Origin: Littorina saxatilis
Taxonomy: Eukaryota > Mollusca > Gastropoda > Littorinimorpha > Littorinidae
DNA: 64,000 nucleotides
Direction of reading: 5' to 3'
Assembly (NCBI RefSeq): GCF_037325665.1
Contig: NC_090245.1
Location: 52,039,725-52,103,724, forward strand
The notes beneath the pieces were generated by a model. The model searched no databases. It saw only the letters and a program-made list of their open reading frames with translations, and was not told where the DNA came from. The position numbers were made by a program, and so were the translations under genes. Positions 23,601 to 33,100 of the stretch are shown one piece after another (within the stretch, counting starts at the first letter, position 1; each line of letters starts with the position of its first letter).

Positions 23601-23985
23601 ACTTTTCTCTACTTTTCCTGTAAGATGTAGGATCCACAGAAGCACCAACTTCTGACGCACACTGCTCACCCGTTTCAACTGACTTTAAAGGAATTTCAAG
23701 TTCTTTGTTGACTCCTTGTGCTGATTTTGTTTTTTCCTTTGATTCATCCTTTTCCTTCTGTATCAACATGTCCGTGCTATTTACGTCAAAAAGTTTTTCT
23801 TGTTTATGAGCGTCGTTAGGTACAGGATTAACAAATTGAATCTTGTGTTCCAGGAGCTTCCGAAGCTGGGCCACGTTAACATTTGCTTTGACACCTGCAC
23901 CTGATTGTATGGCAGCAATCAATTTTGTGATCTGCCCCTCCTCTATTGCAGCTGCCAAATCCTGGATTTTCTCTTCTGATGACAT
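9458..23985 (-). CDS. SHC: Shc-type phosphotyrosine adaptor (PTB - CH1 linker - SH2), 13 coding exons
   Basis: Exons on the minus strand, in order: 23985-23363, 22208-22055, 21531-21461, 19324-19264, 18809-18690, 17865-17812, 17257-17079, 15386-15233, 14421-14301, 13852-13736, 12879-12665, 11062-10931 and 9595-9458. All junctions are GT-AG and phases agree, giving 712 residues with a TAG stop. The PTB domain is about residues 220-420 ([39 protein letters not shown]). SH2 is about 612-712 with FLVRES at 634-639, where R637 is the phosphotyrosine-binding Arg. The linker carries YYN at 438-440 (the vertebrate Grb2 site region) and two YDN motifs at 508 and 527, all Grb2-type pYxN. A DPFDL near 550 recalls the vertebrate AP2-binding DLFDM. 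The first ~207 residues are a charged, low-complexity extension not recognised as vertebrate CH2. Met at 22207 (MAGVMDRF) could start a shorter p52-like isoform. Shc couples activated receptors to Grb2-Sos-Ras at the membrane. Confidence 0.93.
9768..10133 (-). mobile_element. SINE-like retroposon S2, near full length, in the last Shc intron
   Basis: Bounded by a 13-bp duplication TGTGAGTT(C/A)TAAT at 9755-9767 and 10134-10146 with one mismatch. The sequence is close to the copy at 4568-4929. Its 3' tail abuts a TTCTTTCTTTCTTT run (plus orientation). It lies between Shc exons 12 and 13. Confidence 0.85.
10743..10891. mobile_element. TA-flanked MITE, CAGTGGAAC family (M1)
   Basis: CAGTGGAACCCCCC at the left and GGGGGGTTCCACTG at the right are inverted, with TA on each side. 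The inside is a quasi-repeat of TTTAAGACTCCCTCC-like units. The ends and TA target fit pogo/Tigger-type non-autonomous elements (inference). Confidence 0.8.
10931..11062 (-). other. Shc exon 12: core of the SH2 domain
   Basis: 132 bases, phase 0 at both ends, encoding the αA-βD part of SH2 including GDFLVRESS and HLLLVDPEG. It is the clearest single exon for identification of this gene. Confidence 0.93.
11271..11652 (+). mobile_element. Short TIR element, GGCTCACGTAAG family (M2)
   Basis: Begins ACAAGAGGCGAAGCC and ends CTTACGTGAGCC. A 12-bp inverted pair GGCTCACGTAAG / CTTACGTGAGCC lies at or near the ends. It is a deleted version of the ~690-bp copy at 19496-20184 in opposite orientation. 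It contains a CA run and an ACGCACGCACGC run. Confidence 0.7.
11857..12359. mobile_element. TTAA-flanked MITE (M3), intact ends
   Basis: TTAA is present at both edges, with inverted ends AGGTACTGAAC and GTGCCT. It closely matches the interrupted copy at 39610-40592. A TTAA target suggests a piggyBac- or Kolobok-like parent (inference). It lies in a Shc intron. Confidence 0.8.
12665..12879 (-). other. Shc exon 11: end of CH1 linker and start of SH2
   Basis: 215 bases. The linker is acidic, Ser/Thr rich and poorly conserved. The last codons give [12 protein letters not shown], the βA-αA entry of the SH2 domain. Donor GAG|GTAAGA. Confidence 0.9.
13138..13670 (-). mobile_element. 5'-truncated LINE 3' end (L2-like)
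   Basis: On the minus strand an open frame of about 115 codons reads ...[18 protein letters not shown]..., ...[19 protein letters not shown]..., ...[13 protein letters not shown]... and ...[16 protein letters not shown], then stop at 13302-13300. This is the classic C-terminus of L2/Rex/CR1-like reverse transcriptases. A 3' UTR follows, ending AGGCGCTTTATAAATGCC and a (TTA)n tail at 13138-13163. Only the last part of ORF2 remains. It sits in the Shc intron about 65 bases from exon 10. Confidence 0.85.
14605..14870. mobile_element. GGCC-ended MITE with TTA target duplication (M4)
   Basis: TTA at 14602-14604 and 14871-14873 flanks inverted ends GGCCAAACAACAACAAAAAG and CTATTTTTTGTTGTTGGCC. Internal T- and A-rich arms. 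Related copies are at about 22366-22497 and 22961-23240. A three-base TWA target suggests PIF/Harbinger-type mobilisation (inference). Confidence 0.75.
15363..15742. repeat. 76-bp tandem array carrying five copies of a Shc 3' splice site
   Basis: Units start at 15363, 15439, 15515, 15591 and 15667. The first unit contains the 5' 24 bases of Shc exon 8 plus its acceptor (TTCCATAG|GCGAGA on the minus strand) and 52 intron bases. The next three copies keep the acceptor and exon start almost perfectly. The fifth is diverged. The true acceptor is assigned to 15386 because only it continues into the conserved exon. Confidence 0.92.
16138..16750. mobile_element. Dispersed repeat with ACACCCCCG inverted ends
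   Basis: ACACCCCCG near 16145 and CGGGGGTGT near 16735 are inverted. Between them lie a CA run, a TATATATATCTATATC run and an AACAAACAAACA run. The text TCACCAAACTTGGTGA is itself an inverted repeat. Probably a decayed DNA element, class not determined. Confidence 0.45.
16879..17053. mobile_element. M1 MITE copy 26 bases beyond Shc exon 7
   Basis: Left end CAGTGGAACTCGAC preceded by TA; right end GTTCCACTG. Internal AAGACTCCCTCC repeats as in 10743-10891. It starts about 26 bases into the intron from the exon 7 donor at 17079/17078. Confidence 0.75.
18062..18458 (-). mobile_element. tRNA(Arg)-derived SINE, family S1, near full length
   Basis: On the minus strand the head GTGGCCTAGTGGATAAGACG has an A box, and GTGGGTTGGAATCCCGTCC has a B box, both close to tRNA-Arg. 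The body ends in a GAAGAAG-rich tail. It is a tRNA-derived pseudogene head, not a functional tRNA, since acceptor pairing and a correct T-arm are lacking. It lies in a Shc intron. Confidence 0.85.
19362..20384. mobile_element. M1 MITE with internal unit amplification, split by an M2 element
   Basis: TA-CAGTGGAACC at 19360 and GGTTCCACTG-TA ending at 20386 are the outer ends. The TTTAAGAC-CCTCC module is present about three times, more than in other copies. The M2 element (19496-20184) sits inside. Confidence 0.75.
19496..20184 (-). mobile_element. M2 TIR element, long form, nested in an M1 MITE
   Basis: Begins GGCTCACGTAAG and ends GGCGAAGCC-like sequence then TTGTTAAG. It is the long relative of 11271-11652 with about 300 extra internal bases. 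No transposase ORF is seen. Confidence 0.7.
20586..20645 (+). repeat. (GT)n microsatellite
   Basis: About 30 GT dinucleotides followed by a degenerate GTGCATGCGTGT region to about 20710. Within a Shc intron. Confidence 0.95.
21154..21331. mobile_element. TA-flanked MITE, CAGTGGTACC family
   Basis: CAGTGGTACCTGTGATG at the left and GGGTACTGCTG at the right, TA on both sides. The interior GGTGTCCTTT modules form an imperfect inverted repeat. Distinct from M1 but with similar pogo-like ends. Confidence 0.7.
21799..21925. mobile_element. Degenerate M1 MITE fragment
   Basis: CAGTGAAACCCCCCTTTTAA after TA, then diverged CCCTTTTCTTAAGACC modules. The right inverted end is not recognisable. Confidence 0.5.
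22366..22497. mobile_element. M4 MITE fragment, left end missing
   Basis: Matches the right part of 14605-14870 (CCGACCGACCCTA, GCGCGACCCTAGAC, TATGTTACCGTAAACAGACC) and ends GGGCC-TTA at 22500. Confidence 0.65.
22783..23391. repeat. Tandem duplication of a Shc exon end and its donor, split by a MITE
   Basis: Unit A is about 22783-22947. Unit B runs from 22948 to about 23391 with the M4 MITE 22961-23240 inserted near its start. Both contain GAGAGTTTGATTA, CAACCGCCGCTGCAAAATCC and TTTTTGATTCCAGTTCCTGC. In unit B the last part is the 3' end of Shc exon 1 and its donor. In unit A the same donor (AAAAAG|GTTAGC on the minus strand) is preserved without the rest of the exon. Confidence 0.85.
22961..23240. 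mobile_element. M4 MITE, complete, TTA target duplication
   Basis: TTA at 22958-22960 and 23241-23243. Ends GGCCAAAACAAAAAAATAGG and CCTATTTTTTTTTTTAGGCC are inverted, followed inward by GTGTGGTTA / TAACCACAC. Confidence 0.8.
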
Positions 23986-25354
23986 TGTTGAATGAGCAGT
24001 TTGAAGCCCGGATCACATTCACTTTTCCAGATTTAGTTTTAAAAGTCGGATCATGCACAATTTCCTCTGTGTCGGTTTCAATTTCATCTCCAGTTTTACA
24101 TAAAAAAAGACAACATTACACTTTGTGTCTATCTGTTGTGCATTCCCAGGTAGTTTTAAGCAGTCTTTTATTAATACTAATTAATACACATTTCCAAAGT
24201 AAGACATCAGCCTTCAATGCTCAAGTTCTCTCCTTGTAGGATCACTTATGGGTGCTCTTTTCTAACAACGACGCAACAAACTCAACCTGTAAAATGTTTA
24301 AAACTTCCACCGAAACAAACACAGCAGGTAAAATTTCTTGTCAAAAGTTAATTAAATTAATTACAGTAAACGTTTCTGTAGTCATTAATTTTTGTTGAAT
24401 ATTCCTCAGGGAGTAACAGACTAACACGCCAAACTTCAAGTTATAAAAAATAGCTAATGCAGATGTCTCATAGTCATACATAACAATGGTAATATCCTGT
24501 ATTAATTTGCGCATGAACCTCATCAAACACAGAACATTTCAACAGTGCAGAACTAGCTGAAGTAATGACATTCTCTCAAATACAAAGTGTTTGTAAAAAA
24601 ACATTCCAACCGACATCAGAAACACAGTGACTAAATGTAAAGATGACATAGGCAGCATACTTTCAGTGGCAACACAGCATGAGGTGTGAAGCAAAGAGGA
24701 AAAGCACTGTAAGGCTGCAACTGTCATGGTAGCCTCCACAAAGTGCACACACACATGTATACATAGCAAGCTTTAAAAAAAAAAAAGTATCTGTCAGCTG
24801 CTGTACATGTCCCCTTTGGTTAGATGTGATGTACACAGTACAGCAATGAACCTTTTGTACAAAGACCTACTTATACGGAACTGAAAGAGGGGAAAATGCA
24901 AGGACATGTAAACGTCAAGATTGACAGCAGTGTGCCCTTTCATACCTAAATCAATAAATGTTGGAAAACGAGAAAACCAGACTATAATCTTTCAATGAAA
25001 GCGCATTAATAGTAATACTAATATCGACAACACAGTGTCAGTGATTGAGTTACTTCTAGAGACAGTTTTAAAGAAACGTGACACCAAAATTTGCATGACA
25101 ATAACACTAAAAGAACAACTTTTCACTGCAAAAGCAATTACAAGCACTCTGGACTGAGAACGAACATTTATTCTCATATGTTTCTGAGACACTGCATGAC
25201 AATCAATATTGCAACAGTAACCTTAACCATCAAATCACCAGACATACACAATCAACCTCCACTAATTTCTAAAGCGAGTAAAGGATAAAAATTTGATGAG
25301 AATTCAAAATCAGTTGATCCATTCCTGGTGCAAACACCTGTCCAGCAGGACAAG

Positions 25355-25470
25355 CAAAATAAAAAAGACAAAAAAACGGTTGGCGACTGCGGGATCAAAT
25401 CTGGAACCATCCAACCAACCCAAGGCCAGCAGCACTAACCAGTACACCACAGAGGTTCTGTCTCATCAGG
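25355..25470 (-). mobile_element. tRNA-like SINE head
   Basis: On the minus strand TGTGGTGTACTGGTTAGTGC resembles an A box and GGTTCCAGATTTGATCCC a B box, spaced as in tRNA. A T-rich stretch follows. Lacks a proper anticodon stem, so it is not a tRNA gene. Confidence 0.5.
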
Positions 25471-26955
25471 TGGAAACAAAGAAGGTTTATAACATTTATA
25501 TTAAGTTTATTTTTAGAGCTGGGACTCTTCTTTTCTGCTGGTCACAGATATGGCGAATCAGAGGTTAAAAAATAAAACATCTTTAAGTTTAACAGTGTAA
25601 CTTGTTTAATCTTACCCAAATTTGGTTATTTATATATATCCGTTATGGTCAGTTCCGGTAATTGCTTTCTTAGCAAAATAGCAATGTTTGCCTCAAAACA
25701 TTTTAAAATGTTGTTTGGTGCTGTTGAATATTTGAAATTGAACTCTGCTGCAAATAAACCAGTTTTAGTTGAAGATTAACTTCTGGTATAAAGCAGCTTC
25801 GCCATTCCCGTTTTTGGTCGACATATTTGCGTGACACACTTGTGTACATGTACTTAATTAAATTTACATAAAAATCTAAATGAAACATTCTTTTTTTTTA
25901 GTGCAGTGCTTACACTGTAACTTGGATGCTATTGAAGTCAAGCGTTACTCATCTAGTGTGAAATTGTAAACAAATTTAAAGAAAATGTGGTTAAAATTAA
26001 GCTACCCCTCCTCTGTGACCAGCAATAAGGAAGGACCTATAGCTACTTCAAGTATTTGTGATTGACAGACCACGATCCTGGGGCCTCTTTAAACGATTAA
26101 TTTGTTGGTTCCTGAGCCACTCTGTACATCAACAACCTGGCTGATTAGTGCTTTCTGCAATTAATGGGAGTATATATTTTATTTTATTGTTGCTGTTGTT
26201 CGAATGGTTTTTGTTTGCTATAGCCTATTGTTTTCGGTATTGCAGTTTGTGTGTTGTTTTTCTTCCAAATCATGAACTGAGTGTTTTTGTTTTAATGGGA
26301 GGGGGGTGGGGGGGGGGGGGGGGGGTCAGACTTAATTTCATACAAATTTGATGACACTTGATGTGTACCTGTATGACATGAGTCAAGGACCGTTCTTCAA
26401 TTACAAGTGCAAGATTCACACAAAACTCGTGTCGTTTACTCAAAAGGTGCAAATGGTGGGTGGGTGGGTTTTTTTCAAAACCAGAACTGTGTATCATCAT
26501 GCTTACTTTCTCAGAAAAGGAATGCGTGCGGCTTGAAGTCGTGACTATGAGTATGACTATGACTAGAGTATGTGCTATCTTTAGAATGTCGTGACACTGA
26601 CAGTGACAACTTCAAAGAAATCGATTGAGTAAAACTTATCTTAAAGTTAAATCCAATGTATCGAAAATACACTAGAGAAGTCACAAGATGTGTCTAGTTA
26701 CCTGTTCGATATCAGATCATGATCTGGCGAGAAAAACAGCCGTTGAAGGTTTGTGTTTACAAAGTCTCACTCCACCGAGTAATCCATGCCAAAATCAGGA
26801 AGTAAGCAGCTGAGCGGAAGTGACAAAAGGGGTTACCGTTCTTTGATCTCAGGTCAAAAAAAGTTCATGCAACAAAAGTATTTTTGTTTTTTAAGTAAAC
26901 CTAAAAATCTGAAATTAATTCTTTATTTCCAATCTTATTTTGGGGGACAATTTGA

Positions 26956-27056
26956 ACAAATTGGTGTGATATAACTTTCAATTTCACCAACCACCAATCA
27001 AAACAGTGAATGTGTTACGCTGACCAATCAAGTTAGTCCTACTTACTTTGAAACAT
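26956..27056 (+). promoter_or_regulatory. CKS1 promoter with three CCAAT boxes and a CHR-like element
   Basis: An inverted CCAAT (ATTGG) at 26960-26964 and CCAAT at 26994-26998 and 27024-27028 are spaced about 30-34 bases apart. TTTGAA, the CHR core, is at 27047-27052, about 84 bases before the ATG. Phased CCAAT boxes followed by a CHR are the known NF-Y/DREAM arrangement of G2/M genes, and CKS1 is such a gene in vertebrates. The sites are seen; function here is inferred. Confidence 0.55.
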
Positions 27057-27135
27057 ATTGCAACTCGATCTCCGAAAGGATCAAGTCAGTTTCGTTTTGA
27101 GTGAGAATTTCACCAGAAATTAACAGCTTTTAAAG

Positions 27136-30100
27136 ATGTCGAAGAGTATCTACTACTCAGATAAATACACTGACGACGATTATGAGTACAGGTATGCATT
27201 TTGATGTCTTTTAAATTACTTGTCACCTTGTAGTTGTACAACGAGTTTGAACGTGCTTTCTCCTTTTCTGTCCAGAGATTTATCGTATCGGTCTTTTCCA
27301 CTCCAGGCTATGTTATGCCGTTGTTCCTCGTCGAACAAGGCTACCTCAGATGTTTAGTCTGTCGAGCTAGTGAGGAGATGGATGACCGTTCGGGAATAAA
27401 CATCAGATCGCGTATGTCTGGCCCAAGCAGCAGGAAATCAGCACTGATTGTCAGAAAATGTAACAGAGTCATGTTAGATTCAGAGTCAGATTTCCCAAAA
27501 ATGCACAGTCATGAGGATCTAATTGAGGGAACGGGCTGGAATAGGTGGGGCCTACCGTTGTGTTGTCAGTTCGCTGCGCTGTATCCTAGGCACTGGTGTT
27601 TGCTGTCGCCTGGTGGTCTTTGCCGGGGTGCTCCTTTCCACACGTGTCACACACGTGTTCGAACCTGCAGCGGGACCCGTAGAGGCATGTGCCTTTGTTT
27701 GTGTACTGCAGGCACACCTCCTTCCCACTGGGTCCCACAGGTCGTCGAATACCGCCGCTTCCCGTCATGGCCTTGCCGCTTTTGTTGCCAGGAACTTGTT
27801 GGGCACGCTCACGGAGAATCACTGTGGACAGGTGGGGGTTGGGGGTTCCCCAAGCAAACCCGCTGGTAGACTGGCGCTTCCTGTACTCGTCATCGTAAAG
27901 GAGCACCGACTGCCAGGAAAATCTTGCGCCGAGCTCGCCCACCATCTCTGTATAACAGAGGTAAGCTTCGTGGTCGAAGTCCACGGCGGTGTTCATGAGT
28001 TTTGCCATTATTTTAGCATTTGCCACGATCCAGTGGCAGGGGGATACTTTCTCCAACTTTGATTTGTTGGCCAGCTTGAGCGTGACACCTCCCCCGAGTG
28101 TCACCTCTTCCTCCACCGCCATAGAAGCCGGTACGAAGTCAACAATTCGTAAATAAGTCTCACCTGGTGAAGCAGACTGTATGGCCATGTTGCCAAGAAG
28201 ACCCTGGAGCGGTGCCACTTGGTCGGCAGCACGCAACGGCCCTCCCCCGTACTTCTGTTGCAGGTCTGCCACTGCCGCTTTTAATTCCACTATGTGGCCT
28301 CGTTTTAACTTAAGGCTTTCCAGGTCCTTTTCTCCTGCATATTTCAAGGCACTGAGGCTTGTGAACTCCTCTTTTTCCAGAACCTCAATTACAGGTTGGG
28401 GCAGATTTTTTGCCCAAGAAGAAAAATTGAACTCCATAGTTTGCAGAACTGAAAATCGCTGAACTTGCTTGCTGGCCGCTGCGCTGCTACTAATGACTTC
28501 GGTCCTCGCTCTCTCTCGCTCTCTCTCGGACTCCCTTATCTGTTACCATTGTTTCATTCCAGACTGCTCTCCTTCACTCATCACCTCCCCCCTGCCCTCC
28601 AACCCTCTTCATTCCCCGCATTCGTTCCCACGGGACTCTGCTATCACTTCCTCCTGCATTACCTCTACTGACACCTCCTCCCCCCCCCTCCTTTTGCTGC
28701 ATATCTGTCTCGTTTAAATAGAGTTTATGGTCGCTGACCGCTCCCTCTAAACTCACACGAAAATGAGAAATGTTCGCATTCAAGTAGCATGGGGCAACCA
28801 TATTTTTCTTTGGATTTTTTTGGAACTTTTTATATGTAACTACATTCTCCAAGCCATCAGAATTGTAAAGCAGTTTAAATTTTGAAGATCGGTACATATT
28901 TGATTTTTTTATGATTTTTTTAAAAATTGCGATTTTAGGGCTGCTGAAAAATTCTGCTGAAAAAGTGACCGGCACCCTTTACAACCTGTCCTGCACACAA
29001 TTTCAGCTAAAACCTGTTGTAATTGGTTTAAAGGGCTTTCTTGTCATAAATACTATACAACAGAACAGGTTGCGGGGTAGGAAGTCACACAGAAAAGTGT
29101 AACAGGACCTTTTTATCTGCCTGAAATTCTGAATTTTGATGTACTGAGTGAACCTTCAAAAGTTATTGTTTCTGGCTCTTATGTCCAGACATTGCTGCTA
29201 ATTTTTTTCTTATTTGTTGATGGTCGTTCCACATCTGAATCAGGATTATCTTCCAAACATGGAAAAATAAGATCTGGTTAATCTTCCAATAAATTAGGCA
29301 CATACTGAGTCTGATGCATTTCTTTGTTCCAAAAATTCTTAGGTAAACAAAAAAACTGTCTCGAAGGTAATTTCTAACAATGTCAACCTCCCTACTGCTG
29401 CATAATTATGAACATGCTGAACTGAAATAAAAGCTGCATGACCAAAATGACTGGTCCATTCATGATAAAATTAAAATATTGATTTTGATATAACATGTAA
29501 ATATATTTATAAAATGATCAGTTATTTTTTGTTGTGTCCACTCACTACCTTTTCAACTACAATACTGTCTTTGTATTTGTGTTGGTTTTTATCCCTTTTA
29601 CTACTTACCTCATGCACTCAAGCTGCTGCTGCCGTACACCCACCCCCCCCCCCCCCCCCCCACACACATACACACACACACAAACACACACACTTTTGCA
29701 AGACACAGTGTTGTGGGCTTTCTGTTGTGTTACCAGCCAGTGGTTTTTCTTACTTTTTTCTTCTTTAAACTCATGCATATATAGTTATGACCAAACAGAA
29801 GAAATTGACTGTTGTAATTTGTATTTGTCATAATTACTATACAACACAATGGGTAATTTTAATGATATGAAATATCAAAGTGATAAAATTACCATACCAA
29901 AAAAAATCCTTTGAAGGGCAGACAGAAACAGTTGTAACTTGATCCAATATCTACCTGTTTCCCAATTTGACTGTGTACTCTGTTCGTGTCAAAGTCAACA
30001 CTGCCTCTCCCCCCCCCCCCCCCCGCCCCCCCCCCCCCCCCCCCCCCATCCCATCAACATCACCACCACCCGCATCACCACCACCACAACTGGTCAACAT

Positions 30101-33100
30101 GCTTCACTTTCAATTCAAACTAAACTTCCATCCGCACAGTTTCTTTCGTTTGCCAGTTTGAGAAATATCAGCGCGAACGAATCAGCCTAATCATTTCAAC
30201 ACGCTATCCAGTATCCGACTCGCTGTCTTCCGCCATGATGATGATGGCATCTTCTCACTTTCGGTTTCGCCAATGCATTCGAATCGTCGTCAGCCATTTC
30301 TTTTGTTGGATTCCGTACTTACCAAAGAACAGTTTCGGCGATTTAGACTTTCATCTTTCTGAAAAAAGTATCCATACGCAGAATTGTTGTGTGAAGCGTC
30401 GGAAAAGCGCAGATGTGCCACATTGTCGGAACAACAAAATAGCAGACAACCGCCAAAATTATACCTTCGGGTCACGTGACTCTCGCTCGGAAGCCTTCGG
30501 CATTCTCCGTAACTACTTGTCGAAGAGGGGGGTAGGTCGTTTCCTCCGTTGAAATGGGAACCTTTACGGAACTTTCCCCTTATTTTTTCAGTTGCTAATG
30601 AAAGATGAAACACCCGACTACGTTCTCATCAACTAATTTCGGTGGTGCACTCGCCCTATCGCAAAAAGAAAAAAATGACAAAAGTTCGCTTTTATTTATT
30701 TCATAGAATTCTCGCGACCTGGCGAAAAAAATGTCGATGCACCTCTAGCCCTATGTATCTGCTAGTGGTACCGGTCAGTATCGACCACAACCAACCACTC
30801 AAAACGACGTACTTTGCCGTAACCTGACCCTGGGGTCCGGAGCCAAATCGCCGACCGGATTTTTGAGTGGGCGTGGTTTGCAGCGAGAGTTATCTTTTCC
30901 TAGCTTGCCCCATGCTAATTCAAGCACATGATGGTGTGTTTATTTATTTTAGTGTCTGTTGCTATTAAAGTGTGAATGTGTGCGTGTGTGGTAAGCCCCA
31001 AGTCACGAATAGCCTATAGAAAAGTATCGGGGAAGAAAAGAAAAAAATGGATGGATGCTAAGGCACTTGAGGCTGTGCGCAAGAAACATAGACTATTCAG
31101 GGAATCCAAAGTAAAGGAGGGGGATGACAAGACACCTAGCAAAATTGAAAAGGCAGAAGCAGAAATGAAGAAAGCTGCATACAAGAGAGCTAACAACCAA
31201 GCAAGGTGGGCATGCCGAAAGGCAGCCAAAAATCTAGAGACAGAAATAGCGGCTAGCTCAAAGCAAAACCCCAAAGCCTTCTGGTCTTACGTGAAATCCA
31301 AAACAAAATGTCGGACTGGAGTGGCAGATCTTAAGAAAACTAATGGCGACAAAACTTCTTCAGACAAAGAAAAGGCGGACGTGCTGAATGAGTTCTTTCA
31401 GAGTGTATTTACCCAAGAAGCAACAGACAATATTCCACCTCCCCCCCACTATGTCTTTGGTAGTGAAGTCCACAACTTTGAGATCACAGTAGCAAAGGTC
31501 AAGAAACTGCTCTCTGGTTTGAAGACAGATAAGGCACAAGGCCCGGATGGTATCAACCCATGTGTCTTGGCTAAAACAGCTGAGTCTTTAGCATATATCC
31601 GGTTGCAAGACTATTCAGACTGTCGTTGGAGAACAGTGAGATTCCAGAAGACTGGCGACAAGCTTATGTGACACCGATTTTCAAGAAAGGTAGTCGAACA
31701 GAGCCTAGTAACTATCGTCCGGTCAGCTTGACATGCATCTTACGCAAAGCTATGGAAACCCTTGTCAGAGAGGCAGTAAATGATCACCTGAGGTCAAACA
31801 ATCTCATCTGTGAGAATCAGCATGGGTTTGTGCAAGGGAGGTCATGTGTGACCCACCTTCTTGAGGCATTGGATGATTGGACAAAGATTCTAGATGAAGG
31901 AGGCAGTGTTGACATAGTTTACATGGACTTCATGAAGGCATTCGACACTGTTCCACATGCAAGACTGATCGCGAAGGTTGAAGCGCATGGAATTCATGGT
32001 AACGTCCTTAACTGGATACGCAACTTTCTAGCGGACAGGCATCAGCAAGTGATTGTGAACGGTACACACTCAGACAAAGCGCCAGTCACCAGTGGAATCC
32101 CCCAGGGAAGTGTATTGGGCCCTCTGCTCTTCACCCAGTACATAAACGACTTGCCTAGCCAAGTCACCAGCTCTTTGAAGCTGTTTGCTGACGACACCAA
32201 GCTATATACACGTACTGACGTGCCCTCAGGACCTGTTGTCATGCAGGAAGATCTGGACAAGCTACAAGAGTGGTCTGACAACTGGCTCCTCAAGTTCCAC
32301 CCAAAGAAGTGTAGTGTCCTTAAGCTAGGCAAACAACACACAGAGACCAGCTATCACATGAAAGGGAGATCCGAAAGTGGTGAGGAGGTTAGCATCACTC
32401 TAGAAGAAAGCGAAACGGAGAAAGACCTTGGTGTACTTGTAGACAATCGCCTGAGTTTCAAGGGACATGTTGCACAAGCAACTGCGAAGGCAAACAAAAC
32501 CATAGGCATCATCAGGAGATCGTTTGAGCATCTGGATAGGGAGGTGTTTGTACAACTCTACAAGAGTCTTGTCAGGCCAATCCTTGAATATGGGCATTCA
32601 GTATGGCAACCACAGCAGAAACTGCTGTGCAAGGAAATAGAGGACGTACAGAGAAGGGCTACCAAACTGATATCGGCTCTCAGTGAGAAAACTTACCCAG
32701 AACGACTAGCTGTACTCAAACTACCGAGTCTCGAACACAGGCGTCTTCGAGGTGACATGATCGACCTCTACAAGTATATGCATGGGATCTACGACACAGG
32801 CAACCCGAATTTCCAGCTGGCCGAAACCAAAGACACTAGGGGAAACAGCCTCAAGTTGTATAAACCATTTTGTAGGCTGAACGTTCGGAGCTGCTTCTTC
32901 GCAGAAAGGGTGATTCCTCACTGGAACAGTCTGCCAGAAACAGTTGTGACAGCACCATCAGTGAACAGTTTCAAAGGAAGGCTGGACAATTTCTGGGCAG
33001 ACAGACCAGAGAAATTCTCGCCAACGTGCTACCAATAACCGCCCGCGCATGCCACCAACAAAAGTGTTATTGGAGTACTATTCGACAGGATCGATGAACA

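Larger units (their letters stand above)
23986..27135. other. Divergent flank between Shc and CKS1
   Basis: No coding exon was supported. It probably holds Shc 5' non-coding exons and both promoters. A weak tRNA-like SINE head lies at 25355-25470 on the minus strand and a G tract at about 26297-26325. The last ~180 bases before CKS1 have promoter-like motifs described separately. Confidence 0.55.

Noticed and set aside
27234-28062. Plus-strand ORFs over the SAM-CCCH frame
   Set aside because: Mirror frames of the minus-strand ORF; no motif in them.
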